Shown here piece after piece: positions 54,976-64,000 of a stretch of 64,000 bases of DNA; the first letter of the stretch is position 1; every line of letters starts with the position of its first letter. Under the pieces are notes generated by a model. It saw nothing but the letters and a program-made list of their open reading frames with translations. It did no database searches and had not been told where the DNA came from. A program made the position numbers and the translations under genes. The stretch comes from Pirellulaceae bacterium (GTDB lineage Bacteria; Planctomycetota; Planctomycetia; Pirellulales; Pirellulaceae). The DNA lies in NCBI GenBank assembly GCA_026004775.1, contig BPJU01000001.1, positions 186,001-250,000 on the forward strand, in the 5' to 3' direction.

Positions 54976-57339
54976 ATGGATTCGATACTGCGAAAACTCA
55001 CCGAAGCCCAGCGCCAAGCGGTCACTCATGTGGAAGGTCCACTGCTGGTGTTGGCCGGCCCGGGGAGCGGCAAGACGCGCGTCGTGACGCATCGCGTGGC
55101 CTATCTTTTGAAACAGGGCGTGTGGCCGTCGCAAATCGTGGCCCTGACCTTTACCAACAAGGCGGCTGACGAAATGGCCCGGCGCGTGGCCGATTTGGTA
55201 CCGGGTCGGCGGGTGTGGATCTCGACATTCCACAGCTTCTGCGCCCGATTGCTCCGGGAATTCGCCTCGCTGGTGGGACTGGAACCCAATTTTTCGATCT
55301 ACGACACCGACGCCTCCTTGCAGGTGGCAAAACGAGCTTTGGAGGAGGCGGAGGTTGGCGGTCGATTGGTCACGGCTGAAAAGCTGTTGCAGCGCATCAG
55401 TTATGCCAAAGCACACTTGATGAATCCCGAAGAGTTTGCTGCTTGGGCTCAAGACCCGTTTTCGCGCGCAGCCGCTAACGTCTATCCGATTTATCAACGG
55501 CTGCTTCTGGAAGCCAATGCTGTGGACTTCGACGACCTGTTGATGCACGTGGCGGTTTTGCTGCGAGACGAGCCGGAGCTGCGAGCGGCGCTGGACGAGC
55601 GATATCGTTTCATCCTGGTTGACGAGTACCAGGACACAAACCTCGCCCAGTATGCGATCGTGCGCGGTTTGTCGATCGATCATCCGCATCTGGCCGCCAC
55701 CGGCGATCCGGACCAGTCGATCTACGGCTGGCGGGGCGCGGACATCAGCAACATCGCTCGGTTCGAAGAGGATTATCCGCAGCGACGTGTGGTGCGGCTG
55801 GAAGAAAATTTTCGCAGCACCCAGCGGATCGTACGCGCAGCAGCGGAATTGATTGCCCACAACCGGCGGCGTAAAGCCAAATCGATGTTCACACGCAATC
55901 CGCCCGGAGCGCCGGTGCGACTGGTACGCTACCGTTCGGCCGAAGAGGAAGCCGAACAGATCGCGGCGCAGATTCTGTTCGCATTGTCTCAGGGCCGCCA
56001 GCCGGCCGACTTCGGCATCTTCTATCGTACCAATGCCCTGTCACGCGTTATCGAACAAGCATTGCGACGGGCGGGGATCCCGTACCAGGTCGTGCGCGGA
56101 TTGGAGTTCTACCAACGGCGTGAAATCAAGGATCTCTTGGCCTACCTGTACTTGTTGCATAACCCGAGGGACGACGAGGCCTTTCGGCGTGTCATCCATG
56201 TACCGCCGCGGGGCATCGGCCAGCGGACGCTGGTGAAACTGCTGCACTTCACCTCCGAACGTCCGATGCCGCTGCTGGCGGCGTCGCGCCGTCCTGAATT
56301 TTTGCAGCGCGTCGGCAGACAGGTGGCCGACGCGTTCGAGGAGTTTCACCGCCTTTTCGACGGTTGGCGCGGCATGGTGGACCAGCCGGTTCACGAGATA
56401 TTGCAGCGAATCATCGACGACATCAACTATCTGGAATACTTGCAAGCGCTGGATGACGCGGCCGACGTTGACCGCCCCGCCAACGTTCGGGAACTGTTGG
56501 CTGACGCTCAGGCATTTCACGAGGCCCACGGGCAGACGGCCACGCTGGAACGGTTCCTGGAGCGGATGGCGCTGGTCAGTGATACGGATCGATGGGATGA
56601 GCGCGCCTCGAAGGTCTCCCTCATGACACTCCATGCCGCCAAGGGCCTGGAATTCCCGGTGGTGTTCATTGTCGGGATCGAGGACGGCTTGTTGCCTCAC
56701 GAGCGGTCTAGACAGGATGATGAAGCTTGGGAGGAGGAACGGCGGCTGCTGTTCGTGGGGATGACCCGGGCTCAGCAAGAGCTGCAACTGAGTTTCGCGG
56801 ATCGCCGAGCGGCTTACGGCAACAATTTCCATCGCATTCCCAGTCCGTTTTTGCAGGAATTGCCGCTGGCGGAAATGGAGCGCGTCGGCTGGGGGGCGAC
56901 CGTCGGTGCTGTTTGCGAATCGGAAACAACCGACGACCTGGCGCATGAGCCACCGATCGACGATGTACCTTCGTGGCAAGTCGACGGCGAGCGGCCTTCG
57001 GAAATCTCACACGACGAAGAGGCGAATGCGTATATTATTCCCTGGCCCGGTACGATAACCCGCAAAACGAAACGCCGCCGCCGGGTGGCCCGTAATCGCC
57101 CCGAAGCGAACGACCGGTCCCGTCCTCAATGGCGATATTACAAATGGCAGGCCGGCGACCGGGTAGTGCATCCGACCCACGGTCCGGGCACCGTTGTCCG
57201 CACCAGTGGGCGCGGCAAGCGCTGCATAATCACGGTGCAGTTCGACCGCCAGCCGGACTCGACCTTGTCCTTCTGCGCGGCCTATAGTCCGCTGGAGCCA
57301 TACGGCGGGCCGGTACCGGACGATGATCAGCGCTTGTGA
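54976..57339 (+). CDS. pcrA: ATP-dependent DNA helicase PcrA/UvrD (superfamily 1A)
   Basis: 787 residues. Motif Q (LTEAQRQAV) and Walker A (AGPGSGKT, ~29-36) are at the start; then TFTNKAADEM, FHSFCARLLR, Walker B DEYQDTN (~215), GDPDQSIYGWRGAD, and C-terminal motifs LMTLHAAKGLEFPVVFIVG and EERRLLFVGMTRAQQEL. The C-terminus has GDRVVHPTHGPGTVV, the Tudor-like domain found in PcrA. The helicase unwinds 3'-5' in nucleotide-excision repair, replication restart and RNA-polymerase removal. The ATG at 54976 has GGAG only one base away, so the start is uncertain by a few residues. It is followed by an OYE-type gene 46 bases later. Confidence 0.95.
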   Translation: MDSILRKLTEAQRQAVTHVEGPLLVLAGPGSGKTRVVTHRVAYLLKQGVWPSQIVALTFTNKAADEMARRVADLVPGRRVWISTFHSFCARLLREFASLVGLEPNFSIYDTDASLQVAKRALEEAEVGGRLVTAEKLLQRISYAKAHLMNPEEFAAWAQDPFSRAAANVYPIYQRLLLEANAVDFDDLLMHVAVLLRDEPELRAALDERYRFILVDEYQDTNLAQYAIVRGLSIDHPHLAATGDPDQSIYGWRGADISNIARFEEDYPQRRVVRLEENFRSTQRIVRAAAELIAHNRRRKAKSMFTRNPPGAPVRLVRYRSAEEEAEQIAAQILFALSQGRQPADFGIFYRTNALSRVIEQALRRAGIPYQVVRGLEFYQRREIKDLLAYLYLLHNPRDDEAFRRVIHVPPRGIGQRTLVKLLHFTSERPMPLLAASRRPEFLQRVGRQVADAFEEFHRLFDGWRGMVDQPVHEILQRIIDDINYLEYLQALDDAADVDRPANVRELLADAQAFHEAHGQTATLERFLERMALVSDTDRWDERASKVSLMTLHAAKGLEFPVVFIVGIEDGLLPHERSRQDDEAWEEERRLLFVGMTRAQQELQLSFADRRAAYGNNFHRIPSPFLQELPLAEMERVGWGATVGAVCESETTDDLAHEPPIDDVPSWQVDGERPSEISHDEEANAYIIPWPGTITRKTKRRRRVARNRPEANDRSRPQWRYYKWQAGDRVVHPTHGPGTVVRTSGRGKRCIITVQFDRQPDSTLSFCAAYSPLEPYGGPVPDDDQRL

Positions 57340-57385
57340 CACGCCTGGCCACCTCCCAGCAGCCGGCCCGAATGGGATTGTACGG

Positions 57386-58843
57386 ATGTATCCGAGAATC
57401 GCACAACTGCGGGACGTAGCTGCTTTCCGTGCCCGGCTGGAAGAATTACGGATCGAGTTGCCGGTGGACGAGCGGATACTGACGGTGGCCGACGGGTCCC
57501 CCATGGCCCAACCGCTGTGGGTAGGGGGATTTCGCGTGGGGAACCGCTGGTGTATTCATCCCATGGAAGGGTGGGATGCCCAGCCCGACGGGCTGCCGTC
57601 GCCGCTGACACTGAGGCGGTGGGCCAATTTTGGCCGCAGCGGGGCCAAGTGGATTTGGGGCGGGGAGGCAGCCGCCGTGCGGGCCGACGGCCGCGCTAAT
57701 CCCCGGCAAACCCTGGCCACCCCCGAACACCGTCGAGGTTTGGCGCAACTGCTGGAAACCGTCCGTACCGTCCACCGGCAAACGTACGGAAGCGATAGCG
57801 ATCTGTTCGTGGGACTGCAGCTTACTCATTCGGGGCGCTTCAGCCGGCCCACCACGAACGGCCCGCGCCCCCGTATCGCTTACCATCATCCCCTGCTCGA
57901 TGGCCGCTTTGGGATCGATCCCGAGGACCTCACGGTGGTTTGGACCGATGGGGAATTGGACCAGCTTGTCGAAGATTTCGTGGCTGCTGCCCGAGCGGCG
58001 GCCGATGTCGGATTCCAATTCGTCGACGTCAAGTGCTGCCACGGATATTTGCTCCACGAATTCCTCAGCGCTCGATGCCGCCCGGGCCGATACGGTGGTG
58101 ATTTCGAGGGGCGCACTCGGCTCTTGCTATCAATCATCAGCCGCATCCGCCAGGAAATCCCTTCCTTGGCCGTAGCCGTGCGACTGAGCGTTTATGATTC
58201 TGTCCCGTTCGAATGCCGCGGCGACATCGGACGTCCGGCCGACTACCAGCGGTTACTGCCGTACCGTTGGGGGTTCGGGGTGAGGGAGGACGACCCGTTG
58301 GAAGTGGATCTGGACGAACCGCTGCGGTTATTGGAATTGTTGCGAGCCGCGGGGGTGGTGGCCGTGAATCTTTCGTGCGGCAGCCCCTATTACACGCCGC
58401 ACATGCAACGCCCGGCTCTGTTTCCTCCCAGTGATGGATACCCGCCGCCTCATGACCCCCTGATCGAGGTGGCTCGCCAAATCCACGTCGCCCGCCAGTG
58501 CCAGCAGCATTTTCCCGATTGGCCCATGGTGGGATCGGGTTACAGTTACTTGCAAGAGTTCTTGCCGCTTGTTGCCCAGGCCGTGGTGCGGGCCGGCTGG
58601 ATTTCAGCCGTCGGGATTGGTCGAGCCGTACTGGCTTATCCGGAACTACCGGCCGACAGTCTGTTGCGCGGGCAGTTGGATCGCAAACGAATCTGCCGAA
58701 CTTTCAGCGATTGTACCACGGCGCCACGCTCCGGGCTGGTTTCCGGATGTTATCCACTGGATCCGTTTTACAAGAATCTGCCCGAATACGAAATATTGTC
58801 GGAAATCAAGCTGCGGATGCGCCGCGCAGAGAGGGACACGTGA
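57386..58843 (+). CDS. NADH:flavin oxidoreductase (Old Yellow Enzyme family)
   Basis: 485 residues. The ATG at 57386 is the likeliest start; only GGGATTG precedes it. An FMN-binding TIM barrel is visible: NRWCIHPMEGWDAQPDGLPSPLTLRRWANFGRSGAKWIWGGEAAAV, FVGLQLTHSGRFS, DVGFQFVDVKCCHGYLLHEFLS, LAVAVRLSVYDS and VVAVNLSCGSPYYTPHMQRP. This is the bacterial 2,4-dienoyl-CoA reductase/trimethylamine dehydrogenase-like branch, which reduces activated C=C bonds using NAD(P)H. The C-terminus has CRTFSDCTTAPRSGLVSGC, which could hold an iron-sulfur cluster, as in long members, but the second FAD/NADPH domain is absent. It lies 46 bases after pcrA, possibly co-transcribed. Confidence 0.82.
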   Translation: MYPRIAQLRDVAAFRARLEELRIELPVDERILTVADGSPMAQPLWVGGFRVGNRWCIHPMEGWDAQPDGLPSPLTLRRWANFGRSGAKWIWGGEAAAVRADGRANPRQTLATPEHRRGLAQLLETVRTVHRQTYGSDSDLFVGLQLTHSGRFSRPTTNGPRPRIAYHHPLLDGRFGIDPEDLTVVWTDGELDQLVEDFVAAARAAADVGFQFVDVKCCHGYLLHEFLSARCRPGRYGGDFEGRTRLLLSIISRIRQEIPSLAVAVRLSVYDSVPFECRGDIGRPADYQRLLPYRWGFGVREDDPLEVDLDEPLRLLELLRAAGVVAVNLSCGSPYYTPHMQRPALFPPSDGYPPPHDPLIEVARQIHVARQCQQHFPDWPMVGSGYSYLQEFLPLVAQAVVRAGWISAVGIGRAVLAYPELPADSLLRGQLDRKRICRTFSDCTTAPRSGLVSGCYPLDPFYKNLPEYEILSEIKLRMRRAERDT

Positions 58844-59077
58844 TGGTCGCGATCGAGGGCTGATCCGGTGCAGACCATCCGATTGATGATTTGGGCGCAG
58901 GTCAACCGTGCCGCGTAGCGGGGGGGCCCACAGTTCCATCGTACCGGCTCGAACCGATTCGCTGGAGCTGCCTGTAGCTGCGCGCTGCCCTGCCTCCCGG
59001 TGAGGTAAAACGGGGCGTTTCTGGCGTATTATCTGGCAGCATGAAGCGCCCGATGGCCTTGGTTTACCGGAGGCGGG

Positions 59078-62000
59078 GTGGCTAAGATGAATAAGGGGGC
59101 TGCTGGAGATGTCTGCTGGATGAATCTGACCATGGACGGTGCGTCGGCGTCGCCGCCGTTGCGCGAATTGACGCTTCGATTGGCGGCACACGAGCGGTTC
59201 CGTGCCGCAGCGCTGGAACTCTGCGCCGGCCAGCGGGTCGCTCTGGAGCCTGTGGTGGGTGGTGCACGGGCCTTCTGTTTGGCCGCTCTAGAAAAACTCT
59301 GCCCGCGCCCCTTGCTGGTCGTATTACCCACGCTGGTCGAGCTGGAACGTCTGGAAGACGAGTTTTCGTTGTTTTCTGATGCACCTGTCGAGGTGTTTCC
59401 GCCCTGGGAGGTTGAACCCCAGGCGCGCCGGCCTTCGGATCCGGTGTTCGGACGCCGCCGTCGGATCCTGAAAAAACTGGCGGCCGGCGTGGATCGGGTG
59501 GTGCTACTTAGCACGTTCGGGGCGTTGCAGCAACGAGTCTTATCGCGAACGGATGCCATGCTGCCGATCGAACAATTGGCGGTGGGGCGAACCTGCGACC
59601 TGGAAAAGCTGCGGCGCAGGCTGTTGGAACACGGTTACCAGCACGTGACTGCCGTAGCGGCTCCCGGGGAATTCTCATGCCGCGGCGGCATTTGGGATGT
59701 CTTCTCGGCCGACGCACTCTATCCGGTGCGGATCGAGTGGTTTGGCGACGAAGTAGATTCGTTGCGGCAATTCGACCTCCACACCCAGCGGACGGTGGCT
59801 GTCGTCGACACGTATGAAATTTCCAGTGGATTAGTGGGTGAAGACTCGGCCAAATCGAGTCTGGTCGATTATTTGCCGGACAATACCGTCTGCGTTTTTA
59901 TAGAACCGGAATCGCTGCACCGCGAAGCCGTAGCGCTATTTGAACAGTCGCGTGATGTGGAAGAGCTGTTGCGGCCGGAAGAAGTTTTTGCCCCTCTCGA
60001 AAAATTTCCGCAGGTCGAGATGTCGGTTATTTCCACAAGTGGGGCGGGCAGGGCCGTGCGGCTGCCGCTGGAGACCGTCGAGCGATTCAGCGGTGAAGTG
60101 GGGCGAGTGGCCGAAGAGTTGGACCGTACGGCGCAGGATCACCGAGTCTGGCTGGTGGTCGAAACGCAGGCCGAGCGGGACCGGTTGTACGAGCTGTTCG
60201 AATCGACTCAGCTCGCCCAGCAGCAGCGGCTGGGGTTTCTTATCGGACGGCTTTACCAAGGGTTCCGCTTCCGGACCGAACAGACGATTGTGTTGAGCGG
60301 TGCCGAGCTTTTCCAGCGTACCCAGTTGCGGCGGCGGCCGGTGACCGGCCGCCCTGCGCGGCCTGCGGACGGCTACACCGATCTCCAGCCGGGTGACCTG
60401 GTGGTGCATGTCACCTACGGCATCGGCCGGTACCGAGGGCTGGAATTGGTCGAACGCGACGGCGGTGTCCAGGAACATCTGGTTCTCGAATTTGCGGATG
60501 ACGTTCGCATTTATGTGCCGGCCACCCGTATCTATCTGGTGCATAAATATGTAGGCGGCACGCAACGGCGTCCCCGCCTGGCCCGATTGGGAAGTCGGAC
60601 GTGGGTCAAACAGAAAGAAGCGGCCCAGCGCGCCGTGATGCGACTGGCGGTCGAGATGCTCGAGCTCCAGGCTCATCGTATGGCCCATCCGGGGCACGCA
60701 TGCGGACCGGATTCCCTGTGGCAGCACGAATTCGACGCTGCTTTCCCCTACGCGGAAACACCTGACCAATTGGAAGCGATTGCCGCCATCAAGCGTGACA
60801 TGGAGTCGCCTCGGCCGATGGACCGACTTCTGTGCGGCGACGTCGGCTTTGGCAAGACGGAGGTGGCCATGCGTGCCGCTTTCAAAGCGGTCGATAACGG
60901 TTACCAAGTGGCATTGATTGCTCCGACCACCGTTCTTGTCGAGCAACACTACCAGACGTTTCGCGAGAGGATGGCCGAGTTCCCGGTGACGATTGGCCGG
61001 TTGAGCCGGTTCTGCACGTCGGCCGAAGAGCGCCGTATCCTCCAGGGGCTCGCCAGCGGGGGTGTCGATATCGTTATCGGGACTCATCGATTGGCATCGG
61101 GGGACGTAAAGTTTCGCAACCTCGGATTGCTGATTATTGACGAAGAGCAGCGGTTTGGCGTACGGATTAAGGAGTACTTGAAGAGCCTGCGTGCCAACGT
61201 GGACGTGCTCACGTTGAGTGCCACGCCAATACCCCGCACCCTCCACATGGCTCTGGTGGGGGTACGTGACATTTCCAACTTGCAAACGCCGCCACAAGAC
61301 CGCTGGGCGGTGGAAACGGAGGTTCTTCGGTGGGACGACGAGGTGATTCGTCACGCGGTGCTTCGGGAACTGAACCGCCACGGGCAGATCTTTTTCGTCC
61401 ACAATTGCATTCAGGAAATTCCCAAGGTCGCCAAGAAACTCCGTTCCCTGGTCCCGGAAGCCCGAATCGGCATTGCCCACGCTCAGTTGCCCGAGGAGGA
61501 ATTGGAGCAGGTAATGGTCGATTTCGTGCAACACCGGTTCGACTTGCTGCTGTGTACCACGATTGTGGAAAACGGACTGGATATCCCCAATGCCAACACG
61601 ATTTTCGTCAGTCCGGCGCAACGCTATGGGCTGGCGGATCTGCACCAGTTGCGCGGGAGGGTGGGCCGCTACAAGCACAAGGCGTATTGTTATTTGCTGA
61701 TCGACCCGCGCGGCAACCTGACGCCCAACGCCACGCGGAGGTTGTTGGCCATCACGGAATTCCAGGAGTTAGGGGCCGGCTTCTCCATCGCTATGCGGGA
61801 CCTGGAAATCCGCGGAGCCGGAAATTTGCTCGGCACGGAACAAAGCGGCCATATCGCGGCGGTTGGGTACGAGCTTTATTGTCAGTTGTTGGAAAATGCC
61901 GTACGCGTTCTGAAGAACCTGCCTCCGAAGTCGGTGTGGGACGTGGAAATCCGCCTGCCCATCGAAGCCTATCTGCCCGCGGACTACGTCGAAGACTCCC

Positions 62001-62431
62001 GAACGCGAATGGAGCTGTATCGGCGGTTGGCACGGGTCAGTGAATTGAGTGAACTTGAGGCGATTGGGGAAGAATTGCGCGATCGTTTCGGGCCGTGGCC
62101 GGCACCGGTGCAGGGGCTATTCCGGTTAGTAAAATTGCGACACTGGGCGGCCAGTTGGGCGGTTCAGGCAATTTACGTTGAAGACAACGCTCTGGTACTC
62201 CGATACTCGGATCAAAGCCAGCGGCAGCAATGGAAACGCCAGCGCGCGCCGGCGGCACGCTTGGTGGGAGACGATTTGGCCTACGTGCCTTTGGGCAAGC
62301 GGCACGCTACCGATGGCCAGATCATCCGTTTGGCTGAAACGCTGTTGCAGCCCGAAACCGGGGCTCCCTATAATGGCCACCCCGCCGGTGAGCGGGAAAG
62401 CGCTGATCCGGTTCAGCTTCGAAAACAGTGA
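59078..62431 (+). CDS. mfd: Transcription-repair coupling factor Mfd
   Basis: 1117 residues. The GTG at 59078 has GGAGG four bases upstream; the ATG at 59087 is the alternative. The UvrB-like N-terminal part (QRVALEPVVGGARAFCLAAL, RTCDLEKLRRRLLEHGYQHV, FSCRGGIWDVFSADA) is followed by the CarD-like RNA-polymerase-interaction domain (~437-500: LQPGDLVVHVTYGIGRYRGLEL), a helicase core with Walker A GDVGFGKTEVAMRAAF (~587) and DEEQRFGV (~688), and the C-terminal TRCF domain. Mfd pushes stalled RNA polymerase off damaged DNA and recruits UvrA. It lies between the OYE and PpiC genes, with 234 and 65 bases of gap. Confidence 0.96.
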   Translation: MAKMNKGAAGDVCWMNLTMDGASASPPLRELTLRLAAHERFRAAALELCAGQRVALEPVVGGARAFCLAALEKLCPRPLLVVLPTLVELERLEDEFSLFSDAPVEVFPPWEVEPQARRPSDPVFGRRRRILKKLAAGVDRVVLLSTFGALQQRVLSRTDAMLPIEQLAVGRTCDLEKLRRRLLEHGYQHVTAVAAPGEFSCRGGIWDVFSADALYPVRIEWFGDEVDSLRQFDLHTQRTVAVVDTYEISSGLVGEDSAKSSLVDYLPDNTVCVFIEPESLHREAVALFEQSRDVEELLRPEEVFAPLEKFPQVEMSVISTSGAGRAVRLPLETVERFSGEVGRVAEELDRTAQDHRVWLVVETQAERDRLYELFESTQLAQQQRLGFLIGRLYQGFRFRTEQTIVLSGAELFQRTQLRRRPVTGRPARPADGYTDLQPGDLVVHVTYGIGRYRGLELVERDGGVQEHLVLEFADDVRIYVPATRIYLVHKYVGGTQRRPRLARLGSRTWVKQKEAAQRAVMRLAVEMLELQAHRMAHPGHACGPDSLWQHEFDAAFPYAETPDQLEAIAAIKRDMESPRPMDRLLCGDVGFGKTEVAMRAAFKAVDNGYQVALIAPTTVLVEQHYQTFRERMAEFPVTIGRLSRFCTSAEERRILQGLASGGVDIVIGTHRLASGDVKFRNLGLLIIDEEQRFGVRIKEYLKSLRANVDVLTLSATPIPRTLHMALVGVRDISNLQTPPQDRWAVETEVLRWDDEVIRHAVLRELNRHGQIFFVHNCIQEIPKVAKKLRSLVPEARIGIAHAQLPEEELEQVMVDFVQHRFDLLLCTTIVENGLDIPNANTIFVSPAQRYGLADLHQLRGRVGRYKHKAYCYLLIDPRGNLTPNATRRLLAITEFQELGAGFSIAMRDLEIRGAGNLLGTEQSGHIAAVGYELYCQLLENAVRVLKNLPPKSVWDVEIRLPIEAYLPADYVEDSRTRMELYRRLARVSELSELEAIGEELRDRFGPWPAPVQGLFRLVKLRHWAASWAVQAIYVEDNALVLRYSDQSQRQQWKRQRAPAARLVGDDLAYVPLGKRHATDGQIIRLAETLLQPETGAPYNGHPAGERESADPVQLRKQ

Positions 62432-62496
62432 TTTCGAAGCTCGGCATGTCGAGGAAAAGCCGACGTGAAAAAAGTTGTAGGCCTGGCCGAACCGAA

Positions 62497-63540
62497 ATGA
62501 TCGATCGACCTTCGATGCATAACATCGGCTGGCCAGTCATTGTTCTGGCCCTTTTGCCGGCGCTGGTGCTGTGGGCCGAGCCGTTTGAGGAAGCGAAGAT
62601 TGTAGCGCGGGTCGGCGATGAAGTGATCCTGCTGGGCGACGTATTGGGGCCGGTCAATATGGTGCTGGCTCCCTACCGTGACCGGCTGCCGGAGGCGGAA
62701 TTCCAGCAACAGCGCGAACTGTTGCTGGAACAGCACGTGCGCGTGGCCGTGGAAAACAAGCTCCTTTACCTCGCTTTCCTGCGGGATATCCCGCCTGACA
62801 AGAAATCCGAAGCCCTTCCCAAAATCTGGCAAGAGGTGCATCGGCGGTTTGACGAATCGGAGTTGCCTCAGTTGCTGGAAAAACATCGAGTGGCTTCGGA
62901 ACCGGAGCTGGACGCTTTCTTCCGGCAGTTCGGCTGGTCGCTGGCCAAACAGCGCCGCATGTACGGCGAGCGGGCGTTGGGAATGGCGGGCCTATATCAG
63001 AAAGTGGATCTCAATCCGGTGGTGACGCACCAGGAGTTGCTGGCCTACTACCAGCAGCATCTGGAGGAGTATTCGTTTCCCGCACGGGCTCGCTGGGAAG
63101 AACTGGCCGTACGCTTCGACCGCTTCCGAACTCGCGAAGAAGCCTACCAGGCGATTGTGGCGATGGGCAATGAGGTGTTGCTGGGCGGCGCCCCGTTGTG
63201 GGCTGTGGCCAAACGCAGTTCGCAAGGCTTTACCGCCCGCGACGGCGGCCAGCACGACTGGACTTCACAAGGCAGCCTGGCTTCGGAAGCCCTGGATCGG
63301 GCCTTGTTCGAACTGCCCGTGGGCCAATTGAGCCCGATTATCGAAGACGAAACAGGCTACCATATCATACGGGTACTGGAACGGCACGGCCCGGGACGCA
63401 CCCCCTTTACCGAAGTGCAAAAGGAGATCAAAAAGAAGCTTCAGGAGGAAAAGCGCAAGGCGGCAATAGCGGAGTACGTGGAGCGGTTGCGGCGCGAAAT
63501 TCCGGTTTGGACCATTTACGACGGGCCGTCCGGCTCGTAA
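62497..63540 (+). CDS. Exported parvulin-type peptidyl-prolyl isomerase (SurA/PrsA-like)
   Basis: 347 residues. The ATG at 62497 or 62515 is possible, neither with an SD. The signal segment IGWPVIVLALLPALVLWAEP is followed by a chaperone part (ARVGDEVILLGDVLGPVNMVLAPYRDRLPEAEF, LYLAFLRDIPPDKK) with long helices, then one parvulin domain (ARARWEELAVRFDRF, GGAPLWAVAKRSSQGFTARDGGQHDWTSQGSLASEALDRALFELPVGQLSPIIEDETGYHIIRVLERH). SurA-type proteins fold outer-membrane proteins in the periplasm. It is close to mfd (65 bases), probably on the same transcript. The C-terminal helix is Lys-rich. Confidence 0.85.
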   Translation: MIDRPSMHNIGWPVIVLALLPALVLWAEPFEEAKIVARVGDEVILLGDVLGPVNMVLAPYRDRLPEAEFQQQRELLLEQHVRVAVENKLLYLAFLRDIPPDKKSEALPKIWQEVHRRFDESELPQLLEKHRVASEPELDAFFRQFGWSLAKQRRMYGERALGMAGLYQKVDLNPVVTHQELLAYYQQHLEEYSFPARARWEELAVRFDRFRTREEAYQAIVAMGNEVLLGGAPLWAVAKRSSQGFTARDGGQHDWTSQGSLASEALDRALFELPVGQLSPIIEDETGYHIIRVLERHGPGRTPFTEVQKEIKKKLQEEKRKAAIAEYVERLRREIPVWTIYDGPSGS

Positions 63541-63578
63541 GCTGTCGGGCTGAGGGCGGCTGTAATGTGGCTGTGCCC

Positions 63579-64000
63579 ATGCGTAAGAATCTGGAACTGA
63601 AGGCTCGCATCGACGATCTGGCCCAGGCGCGTCGGACTGCCCAGCAACTGGCGACCCAGCCGCCGGTGCATTTGAAACAAGTCGACACCTACTTCCATTG
63701 CCGATCCGGACGGCTGAAACTCCGCGAAACGGTTGGCAGGCCTGCTCAGTTGATCTGGTATGACCGAGCCGACCAACCGTCGGCACGCATCAGCCGCTAC
63801 TTGTTGGTGGAAATACCGGACGCCGAGGCGACTCGAGACCTGCTGTCGGCCGCCTGTGGCGTTCGCTGTGTCGTCAAGAAGCGTCGCGAAGTCTACCTGC
63901 ACCGGTTTGTGCGGATACATCTGGACCAGGTGGAAACACTGGGCGAGTTTATCGAGTTCGAGGCGATGTTGCAGCCGGAGGTTGACGAGCTGGACGCCCA
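63579..64000 (+). CDS. CYTH-domain protein, class IV adenylate cyclase-like (3' end outside window)
   Basis: 140 residues visible from the ATG at 63579 to the window end, no stop. The CYTH signature ExExK appears as NLELKARIDD, followed by VHLKQVDTYFHCRSGRLKLRE, a basic strand VVKKRREVYLHRFVRIHLDQVETLGEFIEFEAML and PSARISRYLLVEI. Members are class IV adenylate cyclases, thiamine or inorganic triphosphatases. The QVDTYF and LGEFIEFEA elements favour the cyclase/CyaB branch, making cAMP from ATP, but activity cannot be told from half the domain. It begins 38 bases after the PpiC gene. Confidence 0.8.
   Translation, partial: MRKNLELKARIDDLAQARRTAQQLATQPPVHLKQVDTYFHCRSGRLKLRETVGRPAQLIWYDRADQPSARISRYLLVEIPDAEATRDLLSAACGVRCVVKKRREVYLHRFVRIHLDQVETLGEFIEFEAMLQPEVDELDA

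Noticed and set aside
54853-55860. 335-residue minus-strand frame inside pcrA
   Set aside because: Antisense to helicase motifs; no start signal or domain.
59936-61678. 580-residue open frame on the minus strand inside mfd
   Set aside because: It is antisense to unambiguous Mfd motifs, with no SD, no recognisable domain and His/Gln-rich composition typical of the reverse of a GC-rich gene.

Overview
The window looks like a chromosomal segment from a GC-rich planctomycete, most likely a Pirellulales- or Thermogutta-type organism; that rank is inference. The lineage markers are a PSCyt/PSD1 giant secreted cytochrome paired with a DUF1501 protein (12.9-17.9 kb), a DUF1559 pseudopilin with an H-x9-DG C-terminus (27.1-28.1 kb), many Tat- or Sec-exported enzymes, a Gfo/Idh/MocA oxidoreductase with a Tat leader, SUMF1 and ceramidase-like exoproteins, and short non-operonic genes on both strands with large gaps. 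No phage, insertion sequence or rRNA was seen.

Layout. 1-6.5 kb: the 3' end of putA, an NHL beta-propeller protein, a MurJ-like flippase and a prenyltransferase-repeat protein. 6.9-12.8 kb: a frameshifted membrane glycosyltransferase, then a divergent pair made of a cyclic-nucleotide-binding/4Fe-4S fusion and a class II cyclic-nucleotide phosphodiesterase. 12.9-17.9 kb: DUF1501 (frameshifted) and PSD1. 18.1-25.1 kb: a CRISPR-like repeat pair, a Gfo/Idh/MocA oxidoreductase, a PAP2 phosphatase, PilT, an SMP-30 protein, QueE and a SUMF1 protein. 25.1-28.7 kb: a surface block with a six-repeat secreted protein, a decayed stretch, a small secreted protein, a DUF1559 pseudopilin and a lipoprotein. 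29-40.4 kb: glycosidase-like proteins, two ceramidase-like paralogues, a porin, a FloA-like stub and, at 30.5-32.6 kb, a CARF-adenosine deaminase of the Cad1 type. 40.4-45.4 kb: palindromic repeats, tRNA-Arg(CCG), HemB, a small HTH protein with a clear promoter and terminator, a coiled-coil protein and a MOSC protein. 45.4-50.8 kb: a redoxin/cytochrome/copper-monooxygenase fusion, a NUDIX hydrolase, a small cytochrome-like protein, a bacterial PH-domain protein and an LRR protein. 50.8-54.6 kb: an E1/JAB fusion with a membrane partner and a CHAD protein. 55-64 kb: PcrA/UvrD, an OYE-type oxidoreductase, Mfd, a PpiC isomerase and a truncated CYTH-domain protein.

How the genes fit together. Three parts suggest nucleotide second-messenger biology: a cyclic-nucleotide-binding iron-sulfur protein facing a cyclic-nucleotide phosphodiesterase, a CYTH protein (class IV cyclase or triphosphatase) at the right edge, and the Cad1-type protein, whose relatives are switched on by cyclic oligoadenylate. 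Cad1 has no cas10 or typical CRISPR array in this window, so its signal source is the main open question. The second unusual locus is the E1/JAB fusion: its JAMM signature has Gln in place of the second metal His, and the usual E1 NxxRQ is changed. It sits downstream of a membrane-anchored protein of unknown fold. PcrA and Mfd form a DNA-repair neighbourhood.

Limits: calls come from reading translated sequence and motifs by eye. No database search, structure prediction or codon statistic was run. Start sites were chosen from Shine-Dalgarno spacing and signal peptides, and several are uncertain.
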